From the NCBI RefSeq assembly GCF_037042905.1, contig NC_087249.1, positions 39,825,401-39,889,400 of the forward strand: a DNA stretch of 64,000 bases, given 5' to 3'. The translations under genes and the position numbers were made by a program. Every line of letters begins with the position of its first letter. The stretch's first letter is position 1. This document shows, piece after piece, positions 48,201 to 57,290 of the stretch. The notes below the pieces were generated by a model that saw only the letters and a list, made by a program, of their open reading frames with translations, was not told the origin of the DNA and made no database searches. The DNA comes from Lytechinus pictus. Its lineage: Eukaryota; Echinodermata; Echinoidea; Temnopleuroida; Toxopneustidae.

Positions 48201-51200
48201 TCCGTGAAAACCTTATTATAAAACAAACATGAATAATCAAACTCAGGTCCATAGGCTAGCCAATGAAATTAAAAGAATAAAATTAGAAGATCAAATTAGT
48301 TATACTTTTAAAGTGACAAACAAAACTGAATATGCAAAACGCATGTTTACCGGTTTATGACATAGGCCGGTGCCAGTGTTTGGAAATCCTTGCCATAAAT
48401 TTAACACAGACACAGTTAATTAACACAATTTCAAGACAGGTAATTATGATGATCACTCAACAGCTGACAATTTGTATAACATCTTACTCCAAGTATTTTC
48501 AGTTTTGCAATATTCAAATAATTTATGTTTGGTTTTAGTACTCACAATTTTGCAACCGTTTTCATATAAGTTTATTAAGTTTGCATTTATGAATCTCTTT
48601 CATGATATTGTTATCAACTGGTTTTATACACTCAGTTTTAGTAATAATAATCTTTGTAGTATAATACAAATATCCTCCCGCCCTTTTTCTTCTCTTCTCC
48701 TCCTTATTACTCTCCTTCTTATTATTCTATCCTTGATTTGTTCACATAATATTGGTCCAATCAGTATAGGATCACAAACGCCGGCCATAATTATATCAAC
48801 AGAATATTTCAGCCGGTTTGCCGATCTGCATAGTATTTCAGCCGGAGTGAATCAAGTTTAGACTTTCCAGAAAATCAAAGTGAAATTGTTCTATGTTGCG
48901 TTAAACACGCATTGTAATTTGTTTACTCTCCGAAATATTGAAATGTTTGCAAGTCAATAATACACGGTAAACATCTTACACTTTACCCCATGGCCTCCTG
49001 TACATTGCAAAATTATACTACTGCATGCGCGCATTTGATATGCAAATTTTGCTGTCAACAAACATTTCTTAATATTGCTCGCACGTATATAAGTAATCAA
49101 TATGACCGGATGGTTACAGCATTGGAAATTTAAATCATAAACTTATCAATTAACTGGACCAATGCATAAATCGTTTTCAAATATTATAAATAAAAGTCAT
49201 TTTATGACTCACGAGTTGTTGTGATGTTGGTTACATCGACGTTTAAAACCATGGGGAAAGGAGTTAGGCTCTATATTCTATATATGATTTCTATGTGTAG
49301 ATCTATATGGAAAATGAATTATGAAAATTATCAAAAGTAAAGAAATAAATTATCAGCAATCAGCATCATAGTAATAAGGAAACTATACTTGAAAAAAAAT
49401 GCAATCGTGTTTTTTTCGATAGCTTGTGTCTCGGATGCATCAGACACTGTGAAAGGGCCTATGAAATTTCTGAGGTCAACTTGAACACCAGATCATGTTA
49501 AATTTGCAGGACCTAGAACGATATGCCTAGACCTAGCTGCATGTTATTTTTAATATTCATCCCTTCCAAATCATCAGAAAATAGAAGTCATATATATGAT
49601 ACATCGAAATGTTATGACCAAAGCAAAAACGATTGGGGATGTATATTATCGTTGGACTGTATTATTTGTAGGATATATTATGCCCTATAGATAGGTCTAT
49701 ATAGGCAGTTTTGTCCTCAGTTTTGATAGATTCTTTGTTAATTTGAACTTTAATCCAGTGCGATTTACAATATTTTGCTTTTCCATTTGCTTTCAAGCTC
49801 ATATGTCATCATTTTGTTCCGTTTCTGTGCTATCACAGTACATGGCCCATAGGTAATGTACGCGCATGGCAGGCTGCGAAGACCTATCGAGTAATGGCGG
49901 CCGGTCTCCGCGTAATCACAGAGATTTGACGAAGTACGCCCTCTAGCGTTATTAGTATACATCTCTATGCAAAAATCATTCATTTTCTATTCAGAATATT
50001 CATATTCCGAATAAAACAAAATATCAAATTGGCAACAATTATTCCTTTTCTATGAATTAATTTTCATACTTTGAATAAAATAAAATATCAACTTGGCAAC
50101 AATTATTCCTTTTCTATGAAATAATATTCATACTTTGAATAATATAAAATATCAAATTGGCAACAATCATTCATTTTCATAATATTCATACTTTGAATAA
50201 CATAAAATATCAAATTGGCAACAATCATCAATGTTTCTTTTCATAATTTTCATACTTTGAATAATATAAAATATCAAATTGACAACAATCATTCATTTTC
50301 TATCAAAAATTGTCATACTTTGATTGAATTAATTATCAAATTCATTTTGTCAATAATCATTCCTTTTCTATTAATTTCTTCATACTTTGAAAATAAAAAT
50401 ATCCTTTGGATAAAACATCAGTAAATTTGTATAATAGCATCATGACTATATATAACATCAAGTTACCAATTTGCATTTTCAAACAGTGATTGCATAAGGT
50501 ATTATTCAGGAACCAAAACACATACTACAATGAAAATAAGCATTTCAGTACAGCTATATGGCAATTAGACCAATGGATAAATAGACCAACTACAGTAATG
50601 TATAGGATTAGACCCTGTCGTGACAAAACATTTGCTCCAAAGACAATTCGTCTATGACGTAGGGTTACCATTAGGGTTGCAATAGGGTTTTGTTAGGTTT
50701 AGGACTAGGATAGGGTATAGAGTTACATCCTGGGTTGAAGTTGGTCATTCGATTAGTGTGTAGAATTTATAGTGGAGCAATTGTCGTCGGAGCAAATGTC
50801 ATTAAACAGACCATGCGGGACGAGTCCTAACAAAAAATAGGCAAAGCAGATGTAGCCCAATTGGCAATTTACTGTTGTGACTAACTTAGTTGTGACTGGC
50901 ATTTGTCTCAGCAAGCATACATATATATCTTGCAATCCTTGCATGCTTTTACAACATGATCAGAATGCATTTCCTGAAGTTATATGAGGAAATTATGCCA
51001 CATGCATCTAATTTCAATAAAAGTCATTTATTGACATTCCAAGTTATTCTATACAGAGTTGATACAATATAAGCAGCTAAAGGTGATCGCTATCTGAAAA
51101 TAAGAACAAGTTAGTTATTCTGAAAATCTGCATTTCAGTCAAGTCATTTCTGACATTTCCAGTTATTCTAGACACACAGTGATTAGGATATATTCAGATA

Positions 51201-54149
51201 CACATCCTGAAGAAATAAAGCAATTACTTATTCCTTAAAGGAAAATCAAACTTTTGGAACAAGATAGCTTGTGCAAAATAATAGAAAAATCAAAGAAAAA
51301 GATCAACAAAATTTTGAGGAAAATTTATTACATAATAAGAAAGTTATGGGCATTTAAAGTTTAGATGATGAATTGTAATGTAGATCCTCCCATTGGCAAT
51401 GCGACAAAGATGTGTGATGTCACATGTGAACAACTTTCCAAATACTTTTGTATATATTTCCCCTAAACTGCCTCTTTTATCACAACTCTCAAAAGATGTA
51501 TTCTTTCTATAAGAAGGCATGTAATACAGATTTTCAAAGAATAGGCACCATACGAAAGAGCAAAAAATATATGTTGGGGGTATTTCATAGTCCATCAAAG
51601 GGAAAGTTGTTCACATGTGACATCACACATCTTTGTCGCATTGCCAACGGGAGGATCTCCATAGCATTAGTGATAGCAATATTCAAATGCTCATAACTTT
51701 CTCATTATTTGTCCGATTTTTCTCTAAACTTCTTTGATCTTATTCTTTGATTTTTGTTTCCACACATGCCCACTTGTTCCAAATATTTCATTCCCCTTTA
51801 AATCATGCTACCTACCAGGGGGGGGGGGAGAATTGAAGAGGGTGCTTAGGAAGATTTTACCCCAAAATGCTCAAAAGAGCCCTGGAAAATCCCCATTCAC
51901 TGCAATGTTAAAGCTTATCCAACTTTTTAATCAGTAGGTTGTGAAAACTAGTCCCCCAAAATATACATAGGTGTTTTTTTTTTCTTTTTTGCCTTCTACT
52001 TACCTCCACCTTGGCTTCTAAAGCTTTCATGGCTGTAATAAGGCTCTCTGGGCTGGATGCAGACTTCCTGTCACCCGACCTCTGACCTTTCCCATCATGC
52101 AGTGCTGGGTCACATCTCATAATGTGGCATAGATCAAGGTCGGTGAGGATGAACTGAGGGAACGGCTGCTCTTCAGGAGAGCCCTCATTGGCATGCAGGA
52201 GCATAAGGAGCTGGTCTCGGCCATTTGCAAGGATATCATCAATACAGACACACATGACATTCTTCCATTCCTCTATGACCTACAATAATCATGATGATAA
52301 CAACAATAACAATAATAACAAATATAATATATAGAATTAAAGTGCAGAAGCTATTCACTATAGTATATATTCTACTGTGCTTTACAAGACTCCTAACATA
52401 CTTTATAGTTTTGATTTGAAGTTGTTTACGGATGGTGCTTATGTAACTCAGAATACATAAAATAATACAAAAATATCAATATTTTTATACTCAGTATTAT
52501 ACACTGCTTATTTTTTAGTGTATACTTTTTTGTAATAATACATATTTGATGTTTTTAGTTGATTATAATCAAGAAATAAAATGAATTTGAAAGAAGCCCG
52601 ACAATATGGCATCAGTCCAGTGGCATCTAGAATTCAAAGTTATGGAGGATACATTATACCTCACCACCAATGAAAGACCTCTTCCAATCACAAATAACCA
52701 ACATGAACACGGAAGAGCATTTGTTTCCTTAGAAAATCATCATGAATTTAGCATGCAACTTGTGATTCTTTGTTATTTCTTTTTTTAAACGGGGGGGGGG
52801 GGGGTTATGTGGCTGTGTCTGTTAATATAGTCAGTTCTAGTGTTGACATTATTAAATTTCCCTGCAAAATTGCAAATAATTTAAATTTGCAATGATACAA
52901 CTTTTTAGATAAGGCAATTTTTTTTTATTCGATTCTCACTTTATAATATGACATCAAATTAAGAGTATTGTGCCTAATGCCTGGGCCTATTACATATTAA
53001 CATTATAAATAAAAGACATGGTCAGTTGTATCAAAGTTTGTAACACTATTAAGCGTAACTGTAGGTCTATGACACACCAAAAACATGTAATTTTTATCTC
53101 TCTATGTAAGAGGTGAATACCTCACTCACCTTAAAAAATGTACAACTGATAACACAGATTCCACTTCTCCTTGACCTTAGAACAAGCACCTTCTCTCCTC
53201 TCGTTTCCATGGTAACGATGTCCATCGCATCATCGAAAGGGATGTTGGTGAGTTTGCAGAACACACCGTTCTGGAACTTCAAGAGCTGCTTCATGGAAGT
53301 GGCAATGTAAGTTGTGTTCATCGAGGGCGATGAGCATTGTAGAGATGGGTTGTAATCTCCAACATTCTCAGATTCCCCGCTCGATGTATTCCCTTCCTCG
53401 TAAAGCATGCAACACGTGATGGAAGCATACACCCCCGGCACAAGACAGCTGGAGTTTGTGAAATGAAAACTCTTCTCCGACTGCCATATTGCTCTTTTCC
53501 ATATCCTTTCTTCGCTGCCACCATCAACTTCAATCTGAGGGGCAGTGATGAGGTGTAAACTGCCGTCAGGATTCGCCGAGCAATGCATGATGCTGCTATC
53601 CTTAGCATCGTTCACATCGATGAACCGATGCACTGTAAAACTTAGGCTCCCGACCTCTGTCCTGGCGATAAGGAACTCATTCCTTTCAACCACCCTCCAG
53701 CATATAACCGGACCATCAGCTAAGTAAACGCTATTCCTTGGCAGTGCAAATTTGGTGGAGAACTCTCCGTAAAGGCAGAGCTTGTTACTGGAAGGCACGT
53801 AGAAGAAGACTGAACAAACATAATCTTCATGTAAGGTCTTACTCTGGATGATCGTGCACGGAAGAATGACACCCGTATGGCTTTCTCTGAGGCACTTCAC
53901 TGACACGATTCTGCCATCAGCGTTCTGAAGAACACAAGTTTTGCTTCGAGTCTCCTCCTCGAAACTCCTCCTCTCTGAAGAAAATCCAAAAGACACCGCT
54001 TGAAGTTGAATGGCCTGTGCGTCGCTGCCGCTGAATATGGAGTCATCGCTGAATAAAGATTTATCGCTGTCCCTGTTAGGTTGGGAATGGCCAGAAAGCT
54101 CATATTTAATGACATGTCCCAGGTGCGGTACAAAAGCTGTTTGATCCAT
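38823..54149 (-). CDS. FANCB: Fanconi anaemia group B protein (FANCB), 7 exons, 937 aa
   Basis: Coding exons in order: 54149-53130, 52279-52004, 47048-46926, 42660-42500, 42036-41498, 40714-40468, 39270-38823 (TAG at 38825-38823). All introns are GT-AG and phases join exactly. The first exon carries a beta-propeller-like region in which VILPCTIIQ, SSNKLCLYGEFS, LADGPVICWR and QLLKFQNG align with recalled vertebrate FANCB blocks (INLPYIVIE, STNKFEMRLSF, LNGPLILWR, QLISFQNG). Exon 2 has VCIDDILANGRDQLLMLLHA against LVLIDDFIGSGTEQVLLLF. Vertebrate FANCB is about 860 residues. Known role: nuclear scaffold binding FANCL and FAAP100 in the catalytic module of the core complex that ubiquitinates FANCD2/FANCI during crosslink repair. 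Ser-rich (exon 5) and Gly-rich (exon 7) spacers may explain the extra length. The start at 54149 is the first in-frame ATG; upstream exons may add residues or be untranslated. Confidence 0.88.
39664..40253. mobile_element. foldback MITE, 590 bp, intact copy
   Basis: TTAAAGGAAAATGAAAC to ttttcattctcctttaa, with inner inverted pair (gatcctgccattggcaatgc / cgcattgccaacaggaggat). Same family as 5962-11425. In FANCB intron 6. Confidence 0.92.
40468..40714 (-). CDS. FANCB: FANCB coding exon 6
   Basis: Acceptor ctttacatcag, donor GTATGT; phase 1 in, 2 out. Encodes MDASQLSIAVRVSSRYTPLQ and TSVVLRGTRVYVDDIRNHSV, with the pattern of the C-terminal alpha/beta region of FANCB that precedes the last helical part. 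Confidence 0.83.
41198..41491 (+). mobile_element. tRNA-derived SINE touching FANCB exon 5 donor
   Basis: Head tggagcgtcgtggcccagtt and ttgggttcaaatcctagcca (A and B box positions), body with gaattcatccacagtgtgct, cgaccaaggtgaggtaaatg and agcagggcccgctgggagaa, and an ATT-rich tail that ends at 41491, right at the sixth base of the FANCB intron (GTAAGA, 41497-41492, minus strand). Confidence 0.9.
41498..42036 (-). CDS. FANCB: FANCB coding exon 5 with Ser-rich linker
   Basis: Acceptor tcattttctag, donor GTAAGA; phase 2 in, 1 out. Encodes AVSDVKLLVLPWK, a low-complexity Ser-rich linker (TTSSSSSSSRDSSSPASP), then VVFRLLILQWMSLRPGER and CGRVSVTAADVLGTKL, matching the vertebrate CGRVFLSLEDLSTGKYLL region. 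Confidence 0.86.
42500..42660 (-). CDS. FANCB: FANCB coding exon 4
   Basis: Acceptor atttcaccctcag, donor GTGAGG; phase 0 in, two bases out. Encodes NGWHRIVNGKWVIGVKVTND, matching the vertebrate block KIWYRVIDDSLVVGVKTT. Confidence 0.88.
42960..43353 (-). repeat. 3' LTR
   Basis: 394 bases, minus-strand order TGTAGCATAATGAG to GGTTACGCCACA. Differs from the 5' LTR by a single base seen (atcttaaagg versus attttaaagg). Confidence 0.93.
44157..44318. mobile_element. short MITE nested in the LTR element
   Basis: Begins ctggggggcgtttcatgaaa and ends ttgatgaaacactccccag, with gtcggacgttttatccgaca inside. Third copy of the family at 18485 and 19556, in inverted orientation relative to 19556. Confidence 0.82.
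44359..44709 (-). CDS. unrecognised 116-aa open frame in the LTR element
   Basis: ATG at 44709, stop at 44359. Contains AVWRWESLNIEEKYLLDMQI and KLSYVGKEQVISYASGVLHS. It is in the element's sense orientation, downstream of the minisatellite. It could be a gag remnant or a captured fragment; no family is recognised. Confidence 0.35.
   Translation of the reverse strand: MAEQRVAMKNGSEIPCRISAVWRWESLNIEEKYLLDMQILATRELKLSYVGKEQVISYASGVLHSESREKLLWGSKGVMGHGSISELQQNFYGKRSGRIIGHLVGSLKRQGWCRGT
44915..46060. repeat. minisatellite arrays inside the LTR element
   Basis: Two linked arrays. 44915-45340 repeats a unit of about 60 bases (ggcgctatctccgccacaca, cactcaaggcgctattcacc). 45340-46050 repeats a longer unit of about 115 bases that adds cttcttgcctctctccaggc and acccttcctaacc/aggctctatacatttac. 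Both share cacacactcaggcgct, so the second array grew from the first. Open frames through it on either strand are by-products. Confidence 0.92.
46092..46114 (-). other. tRNA-Leu primer binding site
   Basis: The plus strand here reads like a tRNA 3' end: gttcgatcccaccgctgcc followed by acca. It fits the T arm, acceptor stem and CCA of tRNA-Leu as recalled, with one T-loop difference. The match covers about 23 bases. Confidence 0.85.
46116..46509 (-). repeat. 5' LTR
   Basis: Partner of 42960-43353, same length. On the minus strand it is followed by one base and then the tRNA primer site. Confidence 0.93.
46590..46919 (+). mobile_element. tRNA-derived SINE touching FANCB exon 3 donor
   Basis: B-box-like gtgttcgaatcccactatgg, then ctagcgtcctttggcaaggc, tgttaaatgggtgcccggta, a conserved 3' end (taaagcgcttagagatgtcg ... 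gcgctatataaatgcgg) and an (ATT)n tail that stops at 46919, adjoining the last base of the GTAAGG donor (46925-46920, minus strand). Confidence 0.85.
46926..47048 (-). CDS. FANCB: FANCB coding exon 3
   Basis: Acceptor ctttgctgtcag, donor GTAAGG; 41 codons, phase 0 on both sides. Encodes IGITSLKEQELSRRLKDSII and MVNLAQMAHG, resembling the vertebrate stretch LLLKEKIISKSYKALINLV. The SINE tail at 46919 touches the sixth base of the following intron. Confidence 0.85.
47090..50400. repeat. tandem array (tcatactttgaataacataa), split by an insert
   Basis: A unit of about 55-65 bases, tttcatactttgaataa...aaatatcaaattggcaacaatcattc, is repeated about twice at 47090-47205 and seven times at 49970-50400. 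The 2.76-kb element at 47212-49966 interrupts it. Confidence 0.88.
47212..49966. mobile_element. 2.76-kb inverted-repeat element in FANCB intron 2
   Basis: Left AGAGATGTATACTAATTACG matches the complement of the right end (tattagtatacatctct); similarity continues about 110 bases (gattgcgcggagc..ggccattgctcgataggtct). Inside are only AT-rich short frames (for example 48472-48861) without a recognised transposase. Non-autonomous, or an autonomous copy too decayed to see. Confidence 0.8.
50560..50870. repeat. word-array repeat with nested short MITE
   Basis: Outer parts (ggcaattagaccaatggata, agaccatgcgggacgagtcc, agcccaattggcaattt) belong to the ggtctaat family; 50620-50802 is a copy of the ATGACATTTGCTCC MITE. 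Confidence 0.7.
51235..51801. mobile_element. foldback MITE, 567 bp, intact copy
   Basis: ttaaaggaaaatcaaac to catttccccttttaa-like end, with inner gatcctcccattggcaatgc / gcattgccaacgggaggatc. Its right half shows the unoccupied target of the transposon at 6105-10970. Confidence 0.9.
52004..52279 (-). CDS. FANCB: FANCB coding exon 2
   Basis: Acceptor tgattattgtag, donor GTAAGT; exactly 92 codons, phase 0 on both sides. Encodes VIEEWKNVMCVCIDDILANG and FPQFILTDLDLCHIMRCD, matching the vertebrate block ending LIDDFIGSGTEQVLLLFKD. Confidence 0.9.
52280..53129 (-). other. FANCB intron 1, nothing recognised
   Basis: AT-rich, with a 12-base G run at about 52792-52803. No repeats with defined ends are seen. 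Confidence 0.5.
53130..54149 (-). CDS. FANCB: FANCB exon 1 of coding sequence
   Basis: Codes for residues 1-340. An acceptor (tatctctccccag) lies at 54190-54191, so the exon really begins at 54189 with 40 bases before the ATG; the frame is open across them, so the true start could lie in an upstream exon. An out-of-frame ATG at 54183-54181 opens a short overlapping reading frame. Donor GTGAGT at 53129, on a complete codon after TFFK. Confidence 0.88.
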
Positions 54150-54709
54150 CTCGACAATCAGCAAATATTTCCAGTCTGAACATATTGATCTGGGGAGAGA
54201 TAACAAAAAGAGCCAAGACATGATGATGATAATATGATGTGCATTGTCTAGCACTGCCCAGTGCCCCATATATCTGCATATCTGCATGATTCAATCAAAC
54301 AGGAAATGCGAAGACCACTGAATTGCCATACAGAGACAGATTATTTTGCTTGTTTTGTTCGTTTTTTTTTTCGTTTTTTTTTGTTAGCATGTTATATTGT
54401 AAATATTTGTTTTGCCTGGAAAACAGTACTCAGATTACCAAGAAGGCAACCCCAGATAAATAAAACATAATAAAGATTTTACAAATGGAACACCCCTTAC
54501 ACCCCCGTCTGCATTACACAGCATCAGGCAATGACTTTGCAATATTACTAAATCACTCTTTTTCTTAATTAAAATTTATTTTTTTAAATATAAAATTCAA
54601 TAATTCAAGTCTACCAAGACCAAAGCTATGATGCCCCATTGGCTGGTCTCAATATGCCCCAGGCAACTATCAAATTAGTCCCCCTTTTAATTATTAAGAC
54701 CTGGGGCGG

Positions 54710-56100
54710 TATTCTGAAAATGTTCTTATCTTAATTTTGTTCTTATCTACGTCACGTTCTCAAATTGGTATTCTGAAAACGTTCTTATCTTTTGTTCTTA
54801 TCTTTTTCTTATCTTGCTTTCCATCCTATGCTGAGCGCGTAGGTTTGTTACACGCGCATAATACAAAAGCGCGCTAAAAAGATAAGAACAAAATAAAGAT
54901 AAGTGGTATTCTGAAAACGTTCTTATCTTTTATCTTTTATGATATTTATGATAATATTTAAGATAGCTAGAGGGTTATCACATCTCACGATCTTCGCGTT
55001 CTTTCTTGCTAAAAAAAGATGGCCACTGGTAATAACATGTATTCTTTCCATCCTTTCTTTTATCCACCCTTTATTTTGTTTTTCACCTTTTTTCTATCCT
55101 TTTGTCTTTCTTTATCTATTTTCACTTTTTCTTCCTTTCTATCTGTCTATCTTCCTTCTTTCATTCTTCATTTATATCTTTTGCTTTATTCTTTTGAATT
55201 TTTTAATCTCTTCCTTATTCTTATTTTACTTCTCTTTCATTGTTTCATTTTCCTTTTTTCTCTATTCCTTCACCTTTTACATTTTTATTCCTTCTTTTTC
55301 TCTTTCTTTTTTTTCTTTCACTCGTTTTTTCTGTTTTTCCAGTTCTTTATTCCTTCATTTTATCCTTTTAATCTTTTTTTGGTCCTTTTTCGTTTTTTCC
55401 TTTAAATTTCTTTCTTTCCTTTTCTTCATTTAAGTTCTTTTTGCTTGCTTTCTTTCGTTTACTCTTTCATTTTTTTTTCTGCTTCATTCTAACCCTTTTC
55501 TGTCTCCTTTCTTACCTACTTACTTTCTTTCTTCCTGTTTATTCTTTATTCGTACCTGCTTTATTTACTTTTTTTCTTTACTTTCTTTCTTCCTTCCTCC
55601 CTCCCTCCCTCCCTCCCTCCCTCCCTCCCTCCCTCCCTCCCTCCCTCCCTCCCTCCCTCCCTCCCTCCCTCCCTCCCTCCCTCCCTCCCTCCCTCCCTCC
55701 CTCCCTCCCTCCCTCCCTCCCTCCCTCCCTCCCTCCCTTTCTTTCTTTCTTTCTTTCTTTCCTTATTGTGCACGTGTCTCGAAATAATAATCAGTCATTG
55801 CGTATAAAATGCCTATTTCGCGCAATGCGCCAGAAACAGTGTTCGCGCAGTGCCCATGATATTCTCTTGACATAAGGAACGCTTCTATTGGTTAAACTGA
55901 CAATATAAAGCGCATTTTGATTGGTAATATCCTAAAAATGGGTGTGTTGAAGATAAGGAGGCAGTCCTTACAGAGATAAGAACGCGTTAAGAAGATTTTC
56001 AGAATACCGATTTGCAATGATTTTAGTGTCTTCTTATCTCAATGAGATAATATAAAAGATAAGAACAAAGATAAGAACATTTTCAGAATACCACCCCAGG
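54710..56100. mobile_element. 1.39-kb MITE carrying a pyrimidine microsatellite
   Basis: Ends CCTGGGGCGGTATTCTGAAA and the near complement (tttcagaataccaccccagg); the phrase gttcttatctt and its complement recur several times near each end, making subterminal repeats. The centre is a pyrimidine tract with (CCCT)n. Confidence 0.9.
55020..55765 (+). repeat. pyrimidine tract with (CCCT)n and (TTTC)n
   Basis: 55020-55590 is mostly C/T; 55592-55737 is an almost pure (CCCT)n of about 36 units, followed by (TTTC)n to about 55761. Long frames here (Pro-Ser or Glu-Gly repeats) are artefacts. Confidence 0.97.
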
Positions 56101-57170
56101 GCCTAAAAAAAATTGAAATGTTGCCTTCATCCCACCAACTATAAAATGCAAAAAAAATAACAAGGTCAATATATTTATTTTAGCAGACCAAAAATATACA
56201 AATGGAATGGGTTTTTTGTGAGAAAAAATCAGACTTGGGCTAAGAATTTGCTCAAATTTTTACTCATTGGCTTTAAAAAAGCACTTTAATTACTATGCAT
56301 TGACATGATTGACAGATCGTTTCACATTTGCATCAGATCTCAACGTAGTCTATAGTCCTACTCATGAATATTCATGAATTGAGCAGCGATTTTCTCGCAT
56401 GTGCAGCTTGCTTTTGCGATGTTTTTTAATCGGCAGTGAATTTATGTGTGAGGATATCGTTACTGACTCTAAATCACCAATTTTGAGACTGATAGAATTA
56501 GAAGCATGGAAAAGAAGTGAAACTTTGTGAAAAGTAAGAATATTATTATTAGTTTTCATTATTTTTAAAGATCGTGATGTTGCACAAATTTTATATTTAT
56601 AAAATCCACCTTTGTCCCTCGGAGTATCAGAGCGAGTTTTGGACCTTGATGTTCGGGTAGGTGTAGCGGTATTGAAGTGGAGTGGAGCCTACACGAACAT
56701 CATTGGGGTAGGTTCCCGTATATTATGACCCACTCACACATAGTGCGAGGTTAGCTTGTTCATTGAATGAGCATGACGAGTGCTAATTTACAATTTGAAT
56801 TTAGGATACATAAAAATTACATGCATGCATGCACAGCTCAGCCACGGGCACAGGCCTCAAATAAATTACAAAAATGCAGTAACATTCTTTATTATTTTTA
56901 GAAGCAAAATTCAAAAGTAAAGGCCCAAATTTTCAGATCTAACACACTCCTAGTACCAATGAGGTCCAAACATTAACATGTATGGACCTCATAGGCGACA
57001 TTACCCAAATTATGGGTTGGACAATGCTGTTCTGATTTCCAACCCAAGACTTTGGTAAATGTACACCTTAATACAAGTTAGAGTTATCCGATATACCTTT
57101 CATTCGGACGGCAAACCTTTATTTAGTTGTAAAAATAGTTGAAATTAAAATCGATTATTGTTAAACTTAC
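56101..57170. other. intergenic, with one imperfect hairpin
   Basis: No gene seen. 56648-56661 (GATGTTCGGGTAGG) pairs with 56688-56701 (CCTACACGAACATC) with one mismatch and a 26-base loop. Confidence 0.5.
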
Positions 57171-57290
57171 ATTTCAGGCCCTTTTTGTTGATTTTCGGTG
57201 AGCGTTCCACACAGCTGCGACGAGTGATCAACTCCGAAGTGATACGCGTACTGGTCAGCTGATCGGTCAGGTGATCGGTTGGTTATCTTT
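57171..57290 (-). promoter_or_regulatory. possible 5' untranslated exon of FANCB
   Basis: On the minus strand a run with little coding sign ends at a good donor, GGGCCTGAAAT followed by GTAAGT, with the donor at about 57170-57165. It lies 3 kb upstream of the acceptor at 54190 and has the correct strand. A second candidate donor (AAAAATCG then GTGAGT) lies at about 58857-58848. Either, both or neither could be the real leader exon; no transcript evidence is available. Extent upstream is a guess. Confidence 0.25.

Noticed and set aside
55441-55875. Long frame rich in Pro-Pro-Ser-Leu repeats
   Set aside because: It is simply the (CCCT)n microsatellite read in one frame; the other strand gives Gly-Arg-Glu repeats from the same DNA.
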